DNA of 64,000 nucleotides from Microbacter sp049976245 (GTDB lineage: Bacteria; Bacteroidota; Bacteroidia; Bacteroidales; Paludibacteraceae), in the NCBI GenBank assembly GCA_049976245.1, contig JBMFIQ010000009.1:12236-76235 (forward strand), read 5' to 3'. The position numbers and the translations under genes were made by a program. Of this stretch, positions 1 through 7,892 are shown one piece after another (the first letter of the stretch is position 1; each line of letters opens with the position of its first letter). Below the pieces are notes generated by a model that did no database searches, was not told the origin of the DNA, and was given only the letters and a program-made list of their open reading frames with translations.

Positions 1-1
1 A

Positions 2-76
2 TTTGAAGGAGGTAAATATCTCATTTTACCTTATGCCGATTTATTGGCTAAAATAGTTGAAACAGACGAAATTTAA
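2..76 (+). CDS. 3' end of an unidentified gene (partial)
   Basis: Only the last 24 codons lie in the window; the frame ends ...LLAKIVETDEI followed by TAA. No start or conserved motif is visible, so I cannot name the product. It is followed at once by a strong terminator, which supports it being a real gene end. A dnaE-type gene is often found before a thioredoxin gene in Bacteroidetes, but nothing in these residues proves that. Confidence 0.5.
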   Translation, partial: FEGGKYLILPYADLLAKIVETDEI

Positions 77-85
77 ATTACGCTA

Positions 86-121
86 AAAATGTATCGGTTT
101 GTAACGAACCGATACATTTTT
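86..121 (+). terminator. Rho-independent terminator
   Basis: A 16-bp stem (arms 86-101 and 105-120, one G-U pair) closes on a 3-nt TAA loop and runs into a T stretch. It ends the partial gene at the window edge and separates it from trxA. The A-rich 5' side may let it work on both strands. Confidence 0.85.
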
Positions 122-134
122 AAATAATCAGCTA

Positions 135-142
135 TATATTTG
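135..142 (+). promoter_or_regulatory. -7 promoter element of trxA
   Basis: TATATTTG matches the Bacteroidetes TAnnTTTG -7 consensus and lies 85 nt before the trxA start. No clear TTTG -33 box sits at the usual 19-21 nt spacing, because that region is the preceding terminator. Confidence 0.45.
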
Positions 143-226
143 CGCTGATTTTAAATGTTCAGGCAATAAAAAGACACAAGAACACGTTTCATTCATACAA
201 TCAACACAAATACCAATTATTGCAGC

Positions 227-526
227 ATGAATGGTAAGTTCGAAGAATTGATCCAAAGCGAAAAACCCGTGATCATTGATTTTTTTGCTGAATGGTGCGG
301 CCCTTGCAAAGTGCAATCACCCATTCTCAAAGAAGTAGCTTCTGAATTAGGGGACAAAATCAAAGTCATCAAAATCGACGTTGATAAAAATCCTCAAATT
401 GCCAACAATTACCGCATTCAAGGAGTTCCAACGCTCATGGTTTTCAAAAAAGGACAAATGCTTTTCCGACAGGCTGGCTTAATGCCCAAACCTCAACTGT
501 TGAACTTGGTTAAACAACACATTTAA
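227..526 (+). CDS. trxA: Thioredoxin
   Basis: A 99-residue single-domain thioredoxin. The redox motif WCGPCK lies near residues 23-28, followed by the KIDVDKNPQIANNYRI segment and the cis-proline GVPTLMVFK motif near residue 70, all typical of TrxA. There is no signal peptide, so it is cytoplasmic and should reduce protein disulfides with thioredoxin reductase, which is not in this window. The ATG at 227 is chosen because an N-terminus a few residues before the first strand is normal for the family. It is monocistronic between the upstream terminator and the lipoprotein gene. Confidence 0.93.
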   Translation: MNGKFEELIQSEKPVIIDFFAEWCGPCKVQSPILKEVASELGDKIKVIKIDVDKNPQIANNYRIQGVPTLMVFKKGQMLFRQAGLMPKPQLLNLVKQHI

Positions 527-665
527 TCACCAACATTTCCATATTTTACACTCAAAAAATCCGTCAGGATCATTCCGTTGAGCTTATTTTAGAGCAACAA
601 AAGGATGAACACTGAATCAACATAATTCAATTTCAAAAAACAACAATTTTTAAAAACGAAAGAAA

Positions 666-1529
666 ATGAAAGCATTGAAATTTTTGATGATGAGTTTTGT
701 ACTTGTTTTGTTGGCATCATGTTCTACGTCAACAAAACCGGGTACAGCAGACGGGAGTAGAAACGTTGCTTTTTTAGTAACCGATGCGCCCATGTGGTAC
801 AACTTCAAAGCCGTGAATGTTGATATTCAGGGAATAGATTATCAGGTTGTTGGAGATAGTTCCAACTGGCATGCTTTGACGCCGTTTAATCAGGGTGTAT
901 ATAATTTGAAGGCGCTGCAAAACGGCTTTTTCAAACAACTTGGGCAATTACAATTGCCTAACATTCAATTGATCAAAAAGATCCGATTAACCCTTGGATC
1001 AAACAACTCGGTGGTTTTGGCTGACAGCACTTCCAAACCGCTTTCTATTTGGGGAAATCAAAATACAGTCACATTAAACATCAATCAACGCAACTTCTCA
1101 ACCGGAGGAGATTCAATCATGGTTGACTTTAATCTGGCCCGTTCCATCGTTTACATGCACAACGGATACGTTTTGAAACCGGTATTACGCGCTTTCATAA
1201 CCAACCAATCAGCTGCTTTGGACGGATTTTTGACGCCTGATACCCTCAACTGCAAAGTGGCTTACAAAGTGTACATCATCTACAACGGAGACACCATTAC
1301 CACGGCAACGGATACGCGTAATCACAACCATTTCCGCTTAATGGGTCTTCCGGCCGATTCTTCCTACACCGTTCAAATTGTTCCAATCAATGGAGGTTCA
1401 CAACCATATCAAGTGAATATTACCATCAACAAGAATGGATATATCAAAATTGACAATCTTGCTCAAAACTGGTACCAAAACATGTTGAATTGGCAAAAAC
1501 AATGGTGGAATGAATTCTTTAAACATTAA
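666..1529 (+). CDS. DUF4382 domain lipoprotein
   Basis: A 287-residue protein with a lipoprotein signal peptide: a hydrophobic stretch at residues 6-18 and the lipobox LASC with Cys19. After the lipobox comes VAFLVTDAPMWYNFKAVNVDIQ, which is the opening of the DUF4382 beta-sandwich family found in Bacteroidetes and other bacteria. The C-terminal 100 residues look like a carboxypeptidase-regulatory-like beta fold (GFLTPDTLNCKVAYKVYIIY). It is probably anchored in the outer membrane or periplasm. The function of DUF4382 is unknown. It stands alone, with its own terminator just downstream. Confidence 0.85.
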   Translation: MKALKFLMMSFVLVLLASCSTSTKPGTADGSRNVAFLVTDAPMWYNFKAVNVDIQGIDYQVVGDSSNWHALTPFNQGVYNLKALQNGFFKQLGQLQLPNIQLIKKIRLTLGSNNSVVLADSTSKPLSIWGNQNTVTLNINQRNFSTGGDSIMVDFNLARSIVYMHNGYVLKPVLRAFITNQSAALDGFLTPDTLNCKVAYKVYIIYNGDTITTATDTRNHNHFRLMGLPADSSYTVQIVPINGGSQPYQVNITINKNGYIKIDNLAQNWYQNMLNWQKQWWNEFFKH

Positions 1530-1541
1530 TAAATCAATACG

Positions 1542-1568
1542 AAAGGCCTCCCAAAAAGAGGCCTTTTG
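1542..1568 (+). terminator. Rho-independent terminator of the DUF4382 gene
   Basis: A perfect 9-bp stem, AAAGGCCTC (1542-1550) with GAGGCCTTT (1558-1566), around a 7-nt loop, followed by a short T-rich tract. It sits 13 nt after the stop codon of the lipoprotein gene. Confidence 0.85.
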
Positions 1569-1659
1569 TTTCTTCATTCATCCATTGAAATACTTTGCAA
1601 TCACCATCTCATTTTATTAAAACTCATTAATTATTAGCTGTTTACATAAATATTTTAGT

Positions 1660-2610
1660 ATGAAGCAAAAGTTACAATTTTTCCCGGTTACCCTATTTTC
1701 AATGGTAATGGGAATCAACGGATTATCGATTGTTTTAGGGAAATTTTACCATTTACAATGGCTTCCCGAATGGCTTTATCAATTTTTCATTTTTCTTTCA
1801 CTGGCGCTTTTCATTGTCATCGCCTTTTTTTACGGCTTAAAATGGATTTACTTCCCCGACGAGGTGAAACAAGATTTTCATCATCGCATCCGAATCAATT
1901 TTTTCTCGGCCATCTCCATTTCACTGCTGTTGCTTTCCATTAATTTCTATTCGTACATCCCTTTGTTGGCAGTTGCATTATGGTGGTTAGGCGTGATTCT
2001 GCATACCTTTTTTCTTTTTAAAACCATCAGTTTCTGGATTCAACATAATTTTGAGATTCAGCATTTTAATCCGGCATGGTTTATTCCGGTAGTTGGCAAC
2101 ATTCTGATTCCAATTTGTGGAGTGGACATTGCTCCGTTGTTTTTGTCCTATTTCTATTTCACGGTCGGCTTTTTCTTTTGGATCATTCTTTTTGTAGTCT
2201 TTTTCTATCGAGCTGTTTTTCATGCTCAACTCCCGGAAAAATTCATTCCCACTTTTTTCATTATCATAGCTCCACCGGCAATAGGTTTTCTTTCCTACAT
2301 GCGCATTGCGACAAGTTTTGACAACTTTGCGCTGTTCTTGCTTTTTATGTCCTATTTCTTTATTCTTCTGCTGGGATTTATGTATCAAAGTTTTACGAAA
2401 CTGAAATTTTTCATTTCGTGGTGGGCATTTACATTTCCCCTCAGTGCGGTCACCATTGCATCAGTTGTAGCCTATCAGGTAACCATTGATCCGTTTTTTC
2501 AAGTTCTATCGTGGATCTTCCTGACAATTACGGTTTTGGTCATTGCAAAAGTGGCACAACAGACTGTTGTGAACATCCAAAACGGAAACATTTGTATAGA
2601 AGAAAATTAA
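1660..2610 (+). CDS. SLAC1/TehA-family anion channel or transporter
   Basis: A 316-residue, very hydrophobic protein with about ten predicted membrane segments. It opens with FFPVTLFSMVMGINGLSI, the hallmark first helix of the TDT superfamily (TehA, Mae1, plant SLAC1), in which small anions pass through a central pore lined by a gating Phe. The helix pairs are regular from residue 5 to 305 and the total length fits the family. Substrate cannot be read from sequence; chloride, nitrate or C4-dicarboxylates are the known options, and tellurite resistance is a side effect of the E. coli member. It is a single gene with no obvious operon partner. Confidence 0.85.
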   Translation: MKQKLQFFPVTLFSMVMGINGLSIVLGKFYHLQWLPEWLYQFFIFLSLALFIVIAFFYGLKWIYFPDEVKQDFHHRIRINFFSAISISLLLLSINFYSYIPLLAVALWWLGVILHTFFLFKTISFWIQHNFEIQHFNPAWFIPVVGNILIPICGVDIAPLFLSYFYFTVGFFFWIILFVVFFYRAVFHAQLPEKFIPTFFIIIAPPAIGFLSYMRIATSFDNFALFLLFMSYFFILLLGFMYQSFTKLKFFISWWAFTFPLSAVTIASVVAYQVTIDPFFQVLSWIFLTITVLVIAKVAQQTVVNIQNGNICIEEN

Positions 2611-2843
2611 TCACTCGATGGTCATTTCAAACCATTTACGGACAATGAAATGAACTCCCGTCAACAAAATCAGAAAAACGTCGATAAGACAATTTTATTT
2701 TCACAATCAATCAAACAACAAATATTTAATTACATCAAGCTCATTTGAAACAAACACGAAAACATTACATCCATCTCAAAGGTAATGATATGGTTGATTT
2801 TTTAATGCAAGTGTCATAAGCTAATCAACAAAAAATTAGACAT

Positions 2844-2941
2844 GTATGAAACGAGCCATAAAAAGCACTTGTGCTCATGTGTTTGACTATTTAGGCAAGT
2901 TCCGTACATTATTAATGTTAATAAATAAAAATAGACGTATG
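2844..2941 (+). repeat. Leader repeat copy 1, abuts the DUF302 start
   Basis: One copy of a roughly 95-bp dispersed repeat. It opens GTATGAAACGAGCC, carries the partner arm GGCAAGTTCCGTAC, then TTAATGTTA, then an A-rich stretch ending ACGTATG. The last ATG (2939-2941) is the start codon of the DUF302 gene. In this copy the frame between first and last ATG is open for 31 codons, which would make a misleading N-terminal extension. Confidence 0.9.
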
Positions 2942-3445
2942 AAATCAAAAATTACAATTGCAGTAACGCTTATCTTTGGGCTGTTTTTAGGAATTCTCTT
3001 CACCGGGATCGCATTAAACATCTCTGCCGGTCGCATGATGATCAAAGAGATGAAAAGTCCTTATGATTTTAATAAAACCGTGACAACCATTGTCAACAAC
3101 ATCAATGCACAACCCGGATGGCATGTGGTAACTGTCATTGATCAAAACAAAGAAGTGCAGGCACACGGAGGTTATCCCATTGGAAACTTTAACATCATTC
3201 AATATTGCAACGGAAAAGCTTCAGCCGAGATGCTCTCAGCCGATAACAGAAAACGAATCGGCGCTTTGTTGCCCAAAAACATTGCAGTGTATGAAAAATC
3301 GAACGGACAGGTTTATATAGCCACTTCCAACGGAGCTGTTATGGGAAAATTGTTTGGCGGAGAAACGGAAAAACTCATCGAAAAAGTTTCATTGGATGTT
3401 GAAAACATGCTTCGATTTATGAACTTCAAGTTCAATAGTTTCTGA
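2939..3445 (+). CDS. DUF302 family protein with N-terminal membrane anchor
   Basis: A 168-residue protein. I chose ATG 2939 because the longer frame from 2846 is made of repeat sequence and because the protein then begins MKSKITIAVTLIFGLFLGIL, a signal anchor. The remainder (MKSPYDFNKTVTTIVNNINAQPGWHVVTVID ... YCNGKASAEMLSAD ... GALLPKNIAVYEKSNGQVYIATSN) follows the DUF302 pattern, a small alpha/beta fold of unknown function common in Bacteroidetes and sulfur bacteria. The domain is probably periplasmic. Expression is likely driven or shaped by the leader repeat that abuts it. Confidence 0.8.
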   Translation: MKSKITIAVTLIFGLFLGILFTGIALNISAGRMMIKEMKSPYDFNKTVTTIVNNINAQPGWHVVTVIDQNKEVQAHGGYPIGNFNIIQYCNGKASAEMLSADNRKRIGALLPKNIAVYEKSNGQVYIATSNGAVMGKLFGGETEKLIEKVSLDVENMLRFMNFKFNSF

Positions 3446-3452
3446 ATCAAAC

Positions 3453-3547
3453 GATGAAACGAGCCATAAAAACGTTTATGATCAAGCGTATGGATATTTT
3501 GACGAGTTCCATACATGCTTAACGTTAAAAATAAAAATAGACGTATG
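3453..3547 (+). repeat. Leader repeat copy 2, orphan
   Basis: An intact repeat copy (GATGAAACGAGCC at the left, GACGAGTTCCATAC in the middle, TTAACGTTA, A-rich end ACGTATG). The terminal ATG opens no real gene: the next bases form a terminator that also serves the convergent serS gene. It lies only 8 nt after the DUF302 stop, so the DUF302 gene has a copy at both ends. Confidence 0.9.
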
Positions 3548-3554
3548 AAACAGA

Positions 3555-3594
3555 AAAAGACTCTTTCGAAATCAATCGGCAGAGTCTTTTTTTT
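3555..3594. terminator. Terminator between DUF302 and serS
   Basis: A 10-bp stem, AAAAGACTCT (3555-3564) with AGAGTCTTTT (3581-3590), followed by a run of eight T on the plus strand. The A-rich left side would give a U-run on the minus strand too, so it can serve the DUF302/repeat transcript and the end of serS. Confidence 0.8.
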
Positions 3595-3612
3595 GTCACA
3601 TCACTCGAAATC

Positions 3613-4881
3613 TCAAATCCATTCAAATCCGGTATAAGGCACAAGTGCCTGAGGAATTCGAATGCCGTCGAGCGTTTGATTATTTTCAAGCAAAGCAGCC
3701 ATGATGCGAGGTAAAGCCAATGCGCTGCCGTTTAGGGTATGACACAATTGGGTTTTCTTATTTTCAGTTTTGTAACGGCATTTCAATCGATTAGCCTGAT
3801 AACTTTCAAAATTTGAAACGGAACTTACCTCGAGCCAGCGTTTCTGTGCTGCCGAAAAGACTTCAAAATCGAATGTCAGAGCAGAAGTAAAACTCATGTC
3901 GCCTCCGCAAAGACGAAGGATCCGCCATGGCAATTCCAACTGCTCTACCAACGATTGAACATAATCCACCATTTCATTTAATGATTGGTACGAATGTTCC
4001 GGCGTGTCAATGCGTACAATTTCCACCTTGTCAAATTGATGCAGGCGATTCAAACCACGCACATCTTTGCCGTACGAACCTGCTTCACGACGAAAACAAG
4101 CCGAATAGCCACAATTTTTAATCGGTAACTCTTTCTCCTGCAAAATCACATCACGATACATGTTGGTAATGGGTACTTCGGCAGTCGGGATTAAATAGAA
4201 ATCGTCCACCTGACAATGATACATTTGACCTTCCTTATCGGGTAACTGTCCCGTTCCAAAGCCTGAAGCGGCATTCACCAAATAGGGCGGTTGCACCTCC
4301 AAATAACCGGCATCTCGGGCTTTATCCAAAAAGAAATTGATCAAAGCACGTTGCAATCGGGCTCCTTTTCCCTTGTAAACCGGGAAACCTGCTCCTGTGA
4401 TTTTAACCCCCATTTCAAAATCGATCAAATCATATTTCTTTGCCAATTCCCAATGAGGCAAGGCATGATCTCCCAAATCGGGAATGAAGCCTCCGGTTCG
4501 TTCCACAACATTATCGTCGGCTCCTTTGCCTTCGGGCACTGAATCGTGAGGAAGATTTGGAATCGTCACCAACAAATCGTTCAATTGTTTTTCCGCAGCA
4601 GTCAATTCTGACGTCAACTGCTTGATACGCTCTTTCAAAGAAACGGTTTGTGCTTTGACATTTTCAACTTCATCCTTTTTTCCTTGGCTAAACAATTCAC
4701 CAATAATTTTAGACAAACGGTTTAGTTCAGCGCCGGCCTCATCCAAGTTAGCTTGCATTTGACGGCGTTGCGAATCCAATGCAACAATTTGAGCCACAAT
4801 GAGCGATCCGTCAAATTTTTTTTTGGCTAACCGATCAATCACTTCCTGCGTATGTTCAATAATGGTTTTTAATGTCAACAT
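3613..4881 (-). CDS. serS: Serine--tRNA ligase
   Basis: A 422-residue class II aminoacyl-tRNA synthetase that charges tRNA-Ser. The N-terminal 110 residues form the long antiparallel coiled-coil arm that grips the tRNA long variable loop. The catalytic domain shows TAEVPITN, motif 2 FRREAGSYGKDVRGLNRLHQF and motif 3 near the C-terminus (ALPRIMAALLENNQ). Length matches the family. The start at 4881 gives the usual opening MLTLKTIIEHTQEVIDRLAKK. It is monocistronic, with its own promoter 20-30 nt upstream. Confidence 0.97.
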   Translation of the reverse strand: MLTLKTIIEHTQEVIDRLAKKKFDGSLIVAQIVALDSQRRQMQANLDEAGAELNRLSKIIGELFSQGKKDEVENVKAQTVSLKERIKQLTSELTAAEKQLNDLLVTIPNLPHDSVPEGKGADDNVVERTGGFIPDLGDHALPHWELAKKYDLIDFEMGVKITGAGFPVYKGKGARLQRALINFFLDKARDAGYLEVQPPYLVNAASGFGTGQLPDKEGQMYHCQVDDFYLIPTAEVPITNMYRDVILQEKELPIKNCGYSACFRREAGSYGKDVRGLNRLHQFDKVEIVRIDTPEHSYQSLNEMVDYVQSLVEQLELPWRILRLCGGDMSFTSALTFDFEVFSAAQKRWLEVSSVSNFESYQANRLKCRYKTENKKTQLCHTLNGSALALPRIMAALLENNQTLDGIRIPQALVPYTGFEWI

Positions 4882-4903
4882 AATCTATCAATCTTTAATT
4901 ACA

Positions 4904-4911
4904 CAAAGGTA
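4904..4911 (-). promoter_or_regulatory. -7 promoter element of serS
   Basis: On the minus strand this reads TACCTTTG, a match to TAnnTTTG, 22 nt before the serS start codon. A TTTG lies further upstream (4936-4939), with a longer spacing than usual. Confidence 0.55.
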
Positions 4912-4965
4912 CGATTAATTTTGGTAGGCATAAAGCAAAACGCCGGATGAAAACAAGTGAAATTC

Positions 4966-5009
4966 AAAAAAAAATCTCATCAAACCACCTTGCAATGGAA
5001 TTGATGAGA
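4966..5009 (-). terminator. Terminator of the rplU-rpmA operon
   Basis: On the minus strand the arms TCTCATCAA and TTGATGAGA (5001-5009 and 4975-4983) pair perfectly and run into a T9 tract. It lies 28 nt after the rpmA stop. Confidence 0.85.
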
Positions 5010-5036
5010 CTTTTTCTCACAAAAGATCGTTATGAT

Positions 5037-5300
5037 TTACTCTGCTGTTACTTTTTCGATGGAGACAAAAGATTTGTTATCTTTCTTTTTACGAAAAACT
5101 ACTTTACCGTTTGTTAATGCAAAAAGCGTATGATCTTTTCCGATTCCGACATTTTCGCCCGGATTATGAACCGTTCCGCGTTGACGCACGATGATGTTTC
5201 CGGCTTTAGCAAACTGGCCGCCAAAAATCTTAACGCCCAATCGCTTACTTTCTGATTCACGGCCGTTTTTTGAACTACCGACTCCTTTTTTATGTGCCAT
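5037..5300 (-). CDS. rpmA: 50S ribosomal protein L27
   Basis: An 87-residue bL27, starting MAHKKGVGSSKNGRESESKRLGVK, with the glycine-rich N-terminal tail that reaches the peptidyl transferase centre and no cleavable extension before it. The body FAKAGNIIVRQRGT..PGENVGIGKDHTLFAL is diagnostic. It is the second gene of the rplU-rpmA operon, 27 nt after rplU, and ends in a strong terminator. Confidence 0.98.
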   Translation of the reverse strand: MAHKKGVGSSKNGRESESKRLGVKIFGGQFAKAGNIIVRQRGTVHNPGENVGIGKDHTLFALTNGKVVFRKKKDNKSFVSIEKVTAE

Positions 5301-5327
5301 GATGATTTATATTTTTTTGTGTTTTAT

Positions 5328-5642
5328 TTATGCAACAATTTCTTTGATAAGCAATTCAGTAAAATATTGACGATGTCCGTTCAATGTTTGATAATCCTTT
5401 TTGCGCTTTTTCTTAAATACGAGTACTTTATCGCCTTTAACATGGGCTTTCACCTCAGCCACCACTTTGGCGCCTTCAATCACGGGCATTCCAACCGAAA
5501 CAACCCCATCATTGTCAATCAAAAAAACTTTTTCCAATTCAATGGTTGAACCGATTTCGGCTTTTTCCATGCGATGAACATACAACTTTTTCCCGGCTTC
5601 AACTTTAAATTGTTGACCTAAAATTTCTACAATTGCGTACAT
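5328..5642 (-). CDS. rplU: 50S ribosomal protein L21
   Basis: A 104-residue bL21. It begins MYAIVEILGQQFKVEAGKKLYV and ends with the conserved KKRKKDYQTLNGHRQYFTELLI region that contacts 23S rRNA. It is the first gene of the rplU-rpmA pair, the usual bacterial order. Length matches the family. Confidence 0.98.
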   Translation of the reverse strand: MYAIVEILGQQFKVEAGKKLYVHRMEKAEIGSTIELEKVFLIDNDGVVSVGMPVIEGAKVVAEVKAHVKGDKVLVFKKKRKKDYQTLNGHRQYFTELLIKEIVA

Positions 5643-5867
5643 AAACTATTTGTTTTATGAATTTTATCCGGCAGGTGACGTGTTGACTCCAATCAACCTC
5701 AATGCTTTGGAACCTCTTCGGAAACGAGTTACAAAATTAATGATTTATTCTTATTGCACAAACAGATATGACGTTAAAGATCCAATATTTTCTCGTCCGC
5801 ATTGCATACCAAACGGGCATCTTGTTAAAATAGGGAATCAACAGTACCACTAAAATTCATCTTCGGG

Positions 5868-6677
5868 CTAAATCATGTTGTAGAACACGCGCAAAAGGAA
5901 TTGATAGGTGTGATCGGGAATCCAAGCCTTAGACTTTGCGAAACCAACTTGCACCAAATTTCCGACTTTGTATCTAAATTTTGGATGATTAGAACGAACA
6001 ATGCGAGCCGCTACTTTAGCTAATTGAATTGGTTTGTAGCCGTTTTGTTCCTCTTTCTCAATGTTTTTCAATGTTTTCAAAAATTGAGCTCCATAAACGT
6101 CACTTTTTTTGGTTAACTCCGAAATGATGCGACCGGCCGTGAAGCCTGTGGCAAAATCGCCCGGTTCGATAAGCGAAACATGAATGTTAAACGGTTTTAC
6201 CTCCAGGCTCAAGGCTTCGCTATAGCCCTCCACTGCAAATTTGGAAGCGGAATAAAATGCCTGAAACGGAAGCCCCATCACACCGCCCAAAGAGCTAAAG
6301 TTGACAATGGTGCCACCACCGTTTTGACGCATGTAAGGCAGTACAGCCGAACAAACATAAACCGTCCCCATAAAATTTGTATCCATTTGCAACCTGATCT
6401 CGTCCACAGTGGCTAATTCGGCTGCCCCGCCAATGCCCATTCCGGCACTGTTGAAGACGATGTCAATGTGTCCTTCCTGTTGAATCACATGCTCAACAGC
6501 CTTACGCACACTTTCCACATCGGTCACATTCATCTGAATAAATTTCAATCTTCCTTTATCTTCCATTTGACGTCGGCCGGTACCATAGACCACATGTCCC
6601 TGATCGGCTAAATATTCAGCACATGCTTTGCCCAACCCGGAAGTAGCGCCTGTAATAAAAACAACCTTTGAATTCAT
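5868..6677 (-). CDS. Short-chain dehydrogenase/reductase
   Basis: A 269-residue classical SDR. The N-terminal TGATSGLG motif (residues 10-17) binds NAD(P), NSAGMG is the structural motif, and S..YSASK near residues 138-155 gives the catalytic Ser-Tyr-Lys triad. The Arg pair after the second strand (TGRRQ) suggests a preference for NADP. The substrate cannot be told from sequence. It is read in the same direction as the aldo/keto reductase 30 nt upstream and may be cotranscribed with it. Confidence 0.87.
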   Translation of the reverse strand: MNSKVVFITGATSGLGKACAEYLADQGHVVYGTGRRQMEDKGRLKFIQMNVTDVESVRKAVEHVIQQEGHIDIVFNSAGMGIGGAAELATVDEIRLQMDTNFMGTVYVCSAVLPYMRQNGGGTIVNFSSLGGVMGLPFQAFYSASKFAVEGYSEALSLEVKPFNIHVSLIEPGDFATGFTAGRIISELTKKSDVYGAQFLKTLKNIEKEEQNGYKPIQLAKVAARIVRSNHPKFRYKVGNLVQVGFAKSKAWIPDHTYQFLLRVFYNMI

Positions 6678-6707
6678 AGTGATGAAATTGATTAATAAAC
6701 TATTGCA

Positions 6708-7706
6708 TTAATTTGAACGGATGATGTCGTCAATCAAGGACAGTTCATCAGCCGTAAAGTCGGGATAATTCAACACATGAATATTGTCTTGAAGTTGTGA
6801 CAGTGAACTTGTTCCAACAATAACCGATTGAACAAGCGGAGTACGCAAGCACCATTGCAAAGCCATTTGCGCCAGTGTCTGACTTCGATTGCCGGCAATG
6901 AAATTCAATTTGGAAACCTTATCAATGATTTCGGGTGAAATTTGATTTCGTTGTAAAAAACCGGTTGGTTTGGCAGCACGTGAATTTTCAGGAATACCAT
7001 GCAAATATTTATCGGATAAAATTCCCTGATAAAGCGGCGAAAAACCAATAAACCCGACCCCATGATCCGATGCAGTTTGTAAAATTTCATTTTCAACATC
7101 ACGCGAAAACATGCTGTAACGATCCTGATGAATGAGACAGGGCGTTCCATTGGCTTTAAGTATGTTGTAGGCTTCGATTGTTTTGTCAACAGGATATTTT
7201 GAAATGCCCACATAGAGGGCTTTACCCTGATGCACCGCATCCGAAAGTGCCGACATGGTTTCTTCCAATGGCGTTGTTGGATCGTAACGATGAGAATAAA
7301 AGATATCTACATAGTCCAATTGCAGGCGTTTGAGACTTTGATCGAGGCTGGCAAGTAAATACTTACGGGAACTGCCGTCACCATAAGGACCCGGCCACAT
7401 GATGTGACCTGCTTTGGTCGAAATGATCATTTCATCACGAACGTTTTTGGAGAACAGCTTCAAAATTTTACCAAAATTCTTTTCGGCACTTCCTTCGGGA
7501 GGTCCGTAGTTATTGGCCAAATCAAAATGAGTAATACCTTGATCGAAAGCATACTGTATCATTCGTACAGCTTCGTCAAAATCATCCACATCACCAAAAT
7601 TGTGCCATAAGCCGAGGGATAAACGCGGCAACTGCAATCCGCTTTTCCCGCAATGAATGTATTGCATCTTGTCATCGTAACGCGATGATGAAGGTTCGAT
7701 TTGCAT
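6708..7706 (-). CDS. gpr: Aldo/keto reductase, L-glyceraldehyde 3-phosphate reductase type
   Basis: A 332-residue AKR14-type protein that follows E. coli YghZ (Gpr) closely: MQYIHCGKSGLQLPRLSLGLWHNFG, THFDLANNYGPPEGSAEKNFG, TKAGHIMWPGPYGDGSSRKYLLASLDQSL and VDIFYSHRYDPTTPLEET. The catalytic Asp, Tyr, Lys and His of the AKR fold are in these segments. YghZ reduces L-glyceraldehyde 3-phosphate and methylglyoxal with NADPH, so a detoxifying role is likely. It precedes an SDR gene on the same strand. Confidence 0.88.
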   Translation of the reverse strand: MQIEPSSSRYDDKMQYIHCGKSGLQLPRLSLGLWHNFGDVDDFDEAVRMIQYAFDQGITHFDLANNYGPPEGSAEKNFGKILKLFSKNVRDEMIISTKAGHIMWPGPYGDGSSRKYLLASLDQSLKRLQLDYVDIFYSHRYDPTTPLEETMSALSDAVHQGKALYVGISKYPVDKTIEAYNILKANGTPCLIHQDRYSMFSRDVENEILQTASDHGVGFIGFSPLYQGILSDKYLHGIPENSRAAKPTGFLQRNQISPEIIDKVSKLNFIAGNRSQTLAQMALQWCLRTPLVQSVIVGTSSLSQLQDNIHVLNYPDFTADELSLIDDIIRSN

Positions 7707-7734
7707 AGAAATCCGTTTTAGAAAATTATTTTTA

Positions 7735-7742
7735 CAAAAATA
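7735..7742 (-). promoter_or_regulatory. -7 promoter element of the aldo/keto reductase gene
   Basis: On the minus strand this reads TATTTTTG, matching TAnnTTTG, 28 nt before the start codon. No clean -33 TTTG is seen. Confidence 0.45.
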
Positions 7743-7892
7743 GAAGTATTTTGATGAAAAATCAACTGCTTCAACCTACAAGATGACTTCCGTGTTGAAA
7801 CAACGACTGAATGAAATTCATTTCTCACGTTCGGTTGATCAGCAACTTCGGTCATCTTTGACTTTTAAGCATCCCTTTTCATGTGAATTCAA

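Noticed and set aside
2811..2941. Leader repeats as miniature transposons (MITEs)
   Set aside because: I see no terminal inverted repeats at the very ends, no target duplications beyond the shared GTATGAAA, and no transposase in the window. The inverted arms lie at the left end and in the middle, not at both ends. Mobility by an unseen enzyme elsewhere cannot be ruled out.
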